From C7867-001 sp035533615 (GTDB taxonomy: Bacteria; Patescibacteriota; Minisyncoccia; Phycocordibacterales; Phycocordibacteraceae), in the NCBI GenBank assembly GCA_035533615.1, contig DATLTM010000001.1, positions 1 through 22,358 of the forward strand: 22,358 bases of DNA, read 5' to 3'. A program made the position numbers and the translations under genes. Numbering within the stretch: the first letter of the stretch is position 1; the number at the start of each line of letters is the position of its first letter. The notes under the pieces are model-generated. The model was not told the origin of the DNA and did no database searches. It saw only the letters and a list, made by a program, of their open reading frames with translations. Shown piece by piece: positions 6,808-11,921 of this stretch.

Positions 6808-8916
6808 ATGGCTAAAACGGCTCAAAAAGACGAAGAAAAGCGCGGCGCCAAAGGCGCCGCGAAACTCGAAGTGCGACGGACCGCTCACGCATATGATGCG
6901 TCCTCCATTACCGTTCTCGAGGGGCTCGAACCGGTGCGGAAACGTCCAGGAATGTACATCGGGACCACCGGCTCCGACGGCCTTCACCATCTTATCTGGG
7001 AGATCTTCGATAATGCCCGCGATGAAGCAATGGGCGGCTATGCGGACGATATTGAAGTCGCACTCTTGCCAGACGGCTATGTACGGGTAGCGGACAACGG
7101 TCGTGGCGTCCCGGTCGGCATCCATCCGAAAACGAAGGTCTCTGCGCTCGAAACGATTATGACAACGCTTCATGCGGGGGGGAAGTTTGGCGGCGAAGAT
7201 TCCGGCTACAAGATCTCGGGCGGCCTTCACGGCGTCGGCGCATCGGTCGTAAACGCACTCTCCGAGCACACAAAGGTCGTCGTACATCAAGACGGAGGTA
7301 TGCACCTACAGGAATATAAAATCGGCAAACCAATTGCGAAGGTGAAGAAGATCGGCATTTCGAAAGAGCACGGCACCATCGTTCTTTTCAAGCCGGACGC
7401 GACTATTTTCAAGGAGGGCGTGGAATGGAATTGGGAAAAAATTGTTACGCACCTGCGCCAACAAGCGTACCTGGTGAAGGGCGTCCGCATCGCTCTGTTC
7501 GATGCCCGGGGCGCAAAAGACGCTTTCGAAACGGACGCACTCTTTCTACGCGCTCGCTTGCTTGGCATTCCTTCGACGACGTTTTATTTTGAGGGCGGTC
7601 TAAAGTCGCTCGTTGCGTTCTATAATAAACATCAAACGCCAGTGCACAAGAATATTTTCTATGTCGATCGTGAGCAAGACAAAGCAGAAGTAGAAATTGC
7701 GCTTCAATACGTCGATGACATAACTCCCCGCATCACCGCTTTTGCAAACAACACCTACAATGCTGAGGGCGGCACTCACATCACTGGCTTCAAAACGGCT
7801 CTCACGCGTTCTCTAAACACCTACGGCAGGAATGCGGGTATTCTGAAGGAGAAGGACGAAAATTTCACAGGCGACGATGTTCTCGAGGGCATTACGGCAG
7901 TTGTTTCAGTGAAGCTTCCCGAAATCCAATTTGAGGGACAGACGAAATCGAAACTTGGTTCGGTTGAGGCGCAAAGCGCGGTCGCCACTGTCTTCGGCGA
8001 GGCGCTCGCCGCGTTCCTTGAAGAAAATCCGGACGATGCGCGTTCCATCATCAATAAAGTCCTCCTCGCCTTAAAAGCGCGCAAGGCGGCAAAGGCGGCA
8101 AAAGATTCTGTACTGCGCAAAGGCGCCTTAGAGGGAATGACCCTTCCTGGAAAGCTCGCCGACTGCCAGACCAAGAGCGCGGAAGAGAGCGAACTCTTCA
8201 TCGTGGAGGGTGATTCTGCCGGCGGCTCAAGCAAGCAGGGCAGGGACCGTCGCACACAGGCCATCCTTCCGCTCCGCGGAAAAATCTTGAACGTGGAACG
8301 TGCGCGCATCGATCGTATGCTCGCGTCGGTCGAGATACGCGCGCTCGTTATCGCGATGGGTACAGCTATCGGTGATGTGTTTGATCTTTCCAAACTGCGC
8401 TATCATAAAATCATAATCGCAACCGATGCTGACGTCGACGGTGCGCACATTCGGACCCTTCTCCTCACGCTTTTGTATCGCCACTTCCGACCAATCATCG
8501 AAGGCGGATTCGTCTACATCGCCCAGCCACCACTTTATAAGATTACGAAAGGAAAGGCGATCGCATACGCATATTCGGAGAAGGAAAAGGAATCAGTATT
8601 GAAAGAGCTTGGTGTCACACCCGAAGAAGTCTCTGAAAATCCTACGGAAGGTGTTGAAGCTGCGGAAGAGGAAGAAGTCGTTGCGACAAAGAAAGCGACC
8701 AAAGTGAACATCCAGCGTTACAAAGGTCTCGGCGAAATGAATCCAAGCGAGCTCTGGGAAACCACGATGGACCCAGCACGGCGCGTGCTGAAGCGGGTGA
8801 ACGTGGAGGATGCTGAGGCGGCAGACCGCATTTTTGATATTCTCATGGGGACCGACGTTGCTTCGCGCAAGAGTTTTATCCAGTCAAACGCGAAGCTTGC
8901 GAATCTAGACGTATAA
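6808..8916 (+). CDS. gyrB: DNA gyrase subunit B
   Basis: ATPase and TOPRIM subunit of gyrase, which supercoils DNA with GyrA (not in the window). Residues 1-28 are a basic, low-complexity lead. The GHKL ATPase domain follows: KRPGMYIG at 45-52, IFDNARDEA at 66-74 (E65 and N69 region), ADNGRGVPV at 95-103, and LHAGGKFGGEDSGYKISGGL near 121-140. The transducer has QTKSKLGS. The TOPRIM metal site has EGDSAGG at about 467 and DADVDG at about 540, then QPPLYKI. The end shows QRYKGLGEMNPSELWETTMD, which favours GyrB over ParE. An acidic insert (about 610-635) sits inside the C-terminal part. Length 702 is between the short and long GyrB forms. It follows pheT by 58 bases with its own promoter. Confidence 0.93.
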   Translation: MAKTAQKDEEKRGAKGAAKLEVRRTAHAYDASSITVLEGLEPVRKRPGMYIGTTGSDGLHHLIWEIFDNARDEAMGGYADDIEVALLPDGYVRVADNGRGVPVGIHPKTKVSALETIMTTLHAGGKFGGEDSGYKISGGLHGVGASVVNALSEHTKVVVHQDGGMHLQEYKIGKPIAKVKKIGISKEHGTIVLFKPDATIFKEGVEWNWEKIVTHLRQQAYLVKGVRIALFDARGAKDAFETDALFLRARLLGIPSTTFYFEGGLKSLVAFYNKHQTPVHKNIFYVDREQDKAEVEIALQYVDDITPRITAFANNTYNAEGGTHITGFKTALTRSLNTYGRNAGILKEKDENFTGDDVLEGITAVVSVKLPEIQFEGQTKSKLGSVEAQSAVATVFGEALAAFLEENPDDARSIINKVLLALKARKAAKAAKDSVLRKGALEGMTLPGKLADCQTKSAEESELFIVEGDSAGGSSKQGRDRRTQAILPLRGKILNVERARIDRMLASVEIRALVIAMGTAIGDVFDLSKLRYHKIIIATDADVDGAHIRTLLLTLLYRHFRPIIEGGFVYIAQPPLYKITKGKAIAYAYSEKEKESVLKELGVTPEEVSENPTEGVEAAEEEEVVATKKATKVNIQRYKGLGEMNPSELWETTMDPARRVLKRVNVEDAEAADRIFDILMGTDVASRKSFIQSNAKLANLDV
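6841..6861. other. 9-bp all-GC hairpin early in gyrB
   Basis: CGCGGCGCC-AAA-GGCGCCGCG is a perfect stem of nine G-C pairs with a three-base loop, 33 bases after the gyrB ATG. It encodes part of the low-complexity lead (RGAKGAA). Read on the minus strand the same hairpin is followed by a T-rich stretch, like a terminator for antisense transcripts. Whether it acts on gyrB translation or antisense transcription is unknown. Confidence 0.4.
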
Positions 8917-8917
8917 T
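8912..8917 (+). promoter_or_regulatory. Consensus -10 box, TATAAT
   Basis: A perfect TATAAT overlaps the gyrB stop codon (the TAA at 8914-8916 is inside it). The predicted start near 8924 would give an essentially leaderless transcript beginning at the ATG at 8925, the start of the small membrane ORF. Confidence 0.5.
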
Positions 8918-8924
8918 CTGGAGC

Positions 8925-9094
8925 ATGGTGCGTCCAAAAGCATTTGGGCTGTTACCGTTTCGCCAGTCGTTGTAATACTGCTCGTCGGACCTTTTCTCGC
9001 TTATGTGTTCTCCCGTCAGCTACCTGAAAGGGACACTCTCGTTGGCGTGATACTGGGAGCGATAGGTTTTACTGCAACCATCGTGTGGGTTTAG
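8925..9094 (+). pseudogene. Small two-membrane-segment protein, apparently frameshifted
   Basis: The ATG at 8925 opens only 16 codons (stop 8973-8975). However, a second frame running from about 8930 to the TAG at 9092-9094 encodes a convincing small membrane protein: a segment IWAVTVSPVVVILLVGPFLA, a short polar turn YVFSRQLPERD, and a second segment TLVGVILGAIGFTATIVWV. One extra A in the AAAA run at 8936-8939 would join the ATG to this frame and give a protein of about 56 residues with an MVRPKS start. The stretch therefore looks like a real gene broken by a one-base deletion, a sequencing error, or slippage on the A run. A consensus TATAAT just upstream supports expression. It ends overlapping the stop of the convergent CARDB-like gene. 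Confidence 0.45.
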
Positions 9095-9969
9095 CTCCCG
9101 AGAATTGTTATCTGCGCGGAGGCGCTGTTATTGTTCGAGTTTGATTCGCTGACCGTTGTGGCGCAGGTCGCGGAATTTGAGGGATCTGCAATATTTGCGG
9201 TGATGGAAATAGTTTGTCCTGCACCCTTATTCGCCTGGTCAAAGCCGAGCGTGTAGTCAATGCTGTCACCTGGGTTGAGCGACTGCTGGGGCTGCGAATC
9301 GTAGATGTACGCGGTCTGCGTCGGAATGGAAGCGCTCCAGCACCACATTCCGCTCGCGTTGGTGCCGATGTTCTTTATCGTAAACTTCACTGCCGGACGA
9401 CTTCCTGCGGGCACAGTTGAACTTGCGATGAAGGAATCTGCCGAGCTGGTTGCAAGGTAGCCGATTGCATTAATACTCACGACGAAATCTGGGAGGCCGT
9501 TTGATATGACGGGTGTAGTTGCGGTCGTCGTGCCCATCGGATATGCGCCGCTGGTCTCCTCGCCGCCGGTCGTCGGTATTGATTTCGTCGGTGCCAAGGG
9601 AAGTACAATCGCCGAATATATGTTTGTTGAAATGTCGGAACTTGATTCCCCGAATGGAATGGTCGTGGACGCAGCTGGAACGACCGAGAGGGAAGGCGAT
9701 GCCGGAGTGAAGACTGAACCGAGATAGACTGCCGCGCTACCGAGGCGGTTAACCACGTTCGGGACATAGCGCGTGGAGTAGATGGCGAGCCACATGCTTG
9801 CGCCGATAAGTGCGACAAAACCGACTACGGCGAGCGTATGCATGACCGCCTGGCGGTGCGAAGACGCAATCGTTGTCGTTAGCCGGGTCGACGCAGCAAA
9901 TACCGTCGAACTATTCGGGGTAGTAATCGTCTCCGAACGATTACTAGTATTGATTTCGGTTCTATCCAT
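9091..9969 (-). CDS. Membrane-anchored extracellular protein with CARDB-like domain
   Basis: Protein of 292 residues. A Ser/Thr-rich cytosolic lead is followed by one membrane segment (about 43-64, HTLAVVGFVALIGASMWLAI), then a Ser/Thr/Pro-rich stalk (about 75-150). The C-terminal domain (about 155-292) starts LPDFVVSINAIGYL and has VKFTIKNIGTNASG, LNPGDSIDYTLGF and an end rich in Asn and Ser, a pattern like CARDB or other Ig-like adhesion domains. No sortase motif is seen at its C terminus. The start at 9969 is preferred because the longer frame begins with a TTG (10005) that is itself the TTGACA -35 box. It diverges from the sortase gene over a shared inverted repeat. Ligand unknown; a surface adhesion or scaffold role is inferred. 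Confidence 0.8.
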   Translation of the reverse strand: MDRTEINTSNRSETITTPNSSTVFAASTRLTTTIASSHRQAVMHTLAVVGFVALIGASMWLAIYSTRYVPNVVNRLGSAAVYLGSVFTPASPSLSVVPAASTTIPFGESSSDISTNIYSAIVLPLAPTKSIPTTGGEETSGAYPMGTTTATTPVISNGLPDFVVSINAIGYLATSSADSFIASSTVPAGSRPAVKFTIKNIGTNASGMWCWSASIPTQTAYIYDSQPQQSLNPGDSIDYTLGFDQANKGAGQTISITANIADPSNSATCATTVSESNSNNNSASAQITILGS

Positions 9970-9976
9970 GGATATA

Positions 9977-10045
9977 TACATACCACGGTGTAGTTTTTCT
10001 GTCAAGTAACGTGGACTTGACAGAATAGCAACAATGGTGTATTTA
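9977..10045. promoter_or_regulatory. Divergent promoter with 11-bp inverted repeat
   Basis: TTCTGTCAAGT (9997-10007) and ACTTGACAGAA (10015-10025) form perfect inverted arms around a 7-base spacer. Each arm contains a consensus -35 (TTGACA): on the minus strand at 10005-10000, 17 bp from TG-G-TATGTA (ending 9977), and on the plus strand at 10017-10022, 17 bp from TATTTA (10040-10045). Both -10 hexamers are weak. The predicted leader is about 1 base for the CARDB-like gene and about 7 for the sortase gene. A dimeric regulator could bind the repeat and control both genes. Confidence 0.55.
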
Positions 10046-10058
10046 TTAGCAAGACGAT

Positions 10059-10721
10059 ATGGATATTACATTGATTGTCGATCTCGCTGTACGGCTGATT
10101 CGAGCTGTGGAACGGGCTTACGCGAAGAAGGGAAGCTTCTTTGGTATCTTCGTTCTTATCTTCGTCGGGAGTATTTTCGTGCTTGATCGACTTGACCTTC
10201 TGCCGGATGCGCCGACGCCGATTGTTTCAGTTGTTGCCTCGCGTATAAGCACCTCGACACCTGATGCCGTTCCGGAACTCCCGACGAAGATAGAAATCCC
10301 CGCGATCAATCTCACGGCGACAATCGCGAATCCGACAACGCTCGATGTGGTGGTGCTTGACCGCGACCTGCTTCAAGGCGCGGTACGGTATCCCACATCT
10401 GCCAAGCTCGGCGAAACAGGCAATGTTGTTCTGTTCGGTCACTCGAGCTACCTGCCGATTGTTCTCAACCAGGCCTACAAGACGTTCGACGGGATTCAAA
10501 AGCTCGTTGCCGGAGACGTTGTCACCGTATATTCGTCTGATACGGCATATACATATCGGGTACAAGGCGTTACCAAGGAGAGCGCTGCGAGTGATGCGGG
10601 CATCCCGCTCTCGGTTACTGGCCGAGAGCTCACGCTCGCGACCTGCGACTCCTTCGGTGAGAAGACAGATCGGTTCGTCGTCACTGCCGACTTTGTTGAG
10701 AGTCATCCGATTTCTGGCTAA
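10059..10721 (+). CDS. Sortase (class D/E-like transpeptidase)
   Basis: Membrane-anchored cysteine transpeptidase that cuts a C-terminal sorting motif in exported proteins and joins them to an amine acceptor on the cell surface. Residues 27-42 form the N-terminal membrane anchor (FFGIFVLIFVGSIFVL). The sortase fold runs from about 77 to 213: KIEIPAINL, LLQGAVRYP, the catalytic H128 in LFGHSSY, the catalytic C196 in TLATC, and R205 in DRFVV. All three catalytic residues are present. At 220 residues it has normal length. Downstream genes encode a secreted protein and a surface protein carrying an IPYTG motif, which is the likely substrate. The last codons lie within a 21-bp hairpin. The exact class was not resolved, so no symbol is given. 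Confidence 0.9.
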   Translation: MDITLIVDLAVRLIRAVERAYAKKGSFFGIFVLIFVGSIFVLDRLDLLPDAPTPIVSVVASRISTSTPDAVPELPTKIEIPAINLTATIANPTTLDVVVLDRDLLQGAVRYPTSAKLGETGNVVLFGHSSYLPIVLNQAYKTFDGIQKLVAGDVVTVYSSDTAYTYRVQGVTKESAASDAGIPLSVTGRELTLATCDSFGEKTDRFVVTADFVESHPISG

Positions 10722-10743
10722 CGCCGGAAATCGGATGACTCTC
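10698..10743. other. 21-bp stem-loop with the sortase stop codon in its loop
   Basis: The left arm (10698-10718) and right arm (10723-10743) pair over 21 positions with a single G-U wobble and a four-base loop TAAC that holds the TAA stop. No T run follows, so it is not a standard intrinsic terminator. It may limit read-through into the next gene, stabilise the 3' end, or be an RNase III target. Confidence 0.6.
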
Positions 10744-10788
10744 CGCAAGAGGAGAGAAGTTCTTTTCGAATCAATCCGATAAACCAGA

Positions 10789-10807
10789 GCCGCTTGTGCG
10801 GCAGGAG
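10789..10807 (+). promoter_or_regulatory. Hairpin plus Shine-Dalgarno leader
   Basis: A stem GCCGC-TTGT-GCGGC is followed immediately by AGGAG (10803-10807), 7 bases before the ATG at 10815. The Shine-Dalgarno fixes that start over the upstream TTG at 10794. The same arrangement recurs at 11890-11908. Confidence 0.55.
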
Positions 10808-10814
10808 TATTGAT

Positions 10815-11828
10815 ATGAACAGCAAAAGGCTGCGCACACCGGCAGTTTCGCTTCTGTTTCTGTTATCGACGCTTTTCTTTCTAAGCAGAGGCGCTATCGC
10901 AGGAACTGGAATGCCGATGATGGAGGGGTTGAAGAACCCCACAGAGCTCGCAACCCTGGTCGATTACGCACTTCAGCGTGATCCGACAGGGAAGACAGTG
11001 TTGAGTACAGTTCGTTGTAAAAAGAGCGGTTCATGCGCGACCGCGTATGACTACTTTTACGGAATTCGTCTCGCGCACCCGAGTGCAAAGCTCGGGGATA
11101 TCGCGGATCTCCCACGATATCTGCGCAGTCTGGAAAGGCAACCGGCTCCCGGTGGCGTATGGCAGATGAGCCGCTTGCTCGTACACGGCGCACAGCACAC
11201 GTACGACGCGAGAGGATGGCATAGAGCGTTCTTCAAAGGAGAAAGTGTCTGGGTTGACCCGAATACAGGCGAAGATATTCTCGCTGGGAACTGCGGGAAT
11301 GTAATCGGAGCTAAGATTGGTGGGAAAAACCAAAAAAAGAAGATGGTAGCGTGTCCGCGAATTCGGGTCACAGTAAAACCCGGGAATACCGCGTTGCAGT
11401 TTATCCTGCTTGGCGGTATTCCAAAAATGGGAGCGGCGTGTCCATTCGGATACAAACCGCCTGCGAGTAACATTCTGTACGCACTCCCGACAGAATGTCC
11501 GCACAGGCCTTGCGATTTCAGCGAGACAATCGCGTCGAGCGGCGGTATGGTTGCAGGGCCGAGCGGTGGTATCAATGTAAGTCGGAGTCCTGGTGTCTAT
11601 ATATTCCAGGTTTCTCGGGAATTCGCCAGAGATAAGAGTCGTGTCGCAGCATTTTGTGTCACGACCTCGTCCGGAGCGCATTCATGCGCAAAGGATATCC
11701 GGCCTTCCGACTACCACAATGAATTAGCGGTAGTGGGGTACACGGATTTGGACAGACCGAAGGGCTGGACAGGAAACATACGAATCTGGTGTTTTCCCAC
11801 CTTCGGACCTTGCGGCAAATGCCGCTGA
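10815..11828 (+). CDS. Secreted cysteine-rich protein of unknown function
   Basis: 337-residue exported protein. A signal peptide is clear: basic MNSKRLR, a hydrophobic core at about 11-24, then GAIAG with likely cleavage after A29. The mature part has twelve cysteines spread along its length and ends FPTFGPCGKCR, which suggests disulfide bonds outside the cell. A recognisable core is GWHRAFFKGESVWVDPNTGE followed by DILAGNCGNVIG at about 127-158, after which comes a CPRIRVTVKPGN strand region. I know of no assigned function for it. The second half may be a beta-rich binding domain. It lies between the sortase gene and the IPYTG surface protein gene. The membrane thioredoxin-like protein at 2233-2910 could act on its cysteines (inference only). 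Confidence 0.78.
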   Translation: MNSKRLRTPAVSLLFLLSTLFFLSRGAIAGTGMPMMEGLKNPTELATLVDYALQRDPTGKTVLSTVRCKKSGSCATAYDYFYGIRLAHPSAKLGDIADLPRYLRSLERQPAPGGVWQMSRLLVHGAQHTYDARGWHRAFFKGESVWVDPNTGEDILAGNCGNVIGAKIGGKNQKKKMVACPRIRVTVKPGNTALQFILLGGIPKMGAACPFGYKPPASNILYALPTECPHRPCDFSETIASSGGMVAGPSGGINVSRSPGVYIFQVSREFARDKSRVAAFCVTTSSGAHSCAKDIRPSDYHNELAVVGYTDLDRPKGWTGNIRIWCFPTFGPCGKCR

Positions 11829-11831
11829 CGT

Positions 11832-11885
11832 GGGGGACCCGTTCGCTTCTCGCTTTTTCACAAAGCACGAACGGGGAACCCTTTT
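11832..11885. terminator. Possible imperfect terminator hairpin
   Basis: CCCGTTCG (11838-11845) pairs with CGAACGGG (11868-11875). An inner stem GCTTT/AAAGC lies in the loop, and outer G and C runs can extend it with mismatches. CTTTTAT follows at 11881-11887. It follows the secreted-protein gene by about 10 bases and could end or attenuate that transcript. The T run is short, so confidence is limited. Confidence 0.35.
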
Positions 11886-11889
11886 ATAC

Positions 11890-11908
11890 GCCGCGTAAGC
11901 GGCAGGAA
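11890..11908 (+). promoter_or_regulatory. Hairpin plus Shine-Dalgarno-like leader (second copy)
   Basis: GCCGC-GTAA-GCGGC forms a five-pair stem capped by a GNRA-type loop, followed directly by AGGAA (11904-11908), 13 bases before the ATG at 11922. Stem and AGGA are identical to the copy at 10789-10807; only the loop, the last base and the spacing to the ATG differ. Confidence 0.5.
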
Positions 11909-11921
11909 AGAATTTCACAAA

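Noticed and set aside
9477..9818. Overlapping frames on both strands inside the CARDB-like gene
   Set aside because: They are Ser/Arg-rich shadows of the real frame with no motif or start signal.
9970..10005. TTG start at 10005 for the CARDB-like gene
   Set aside because: This TTG is the first codon of the TTGACA -35 box, and the stretch to 9970 contains the -10. The ATG at 9969 fits the promoter.
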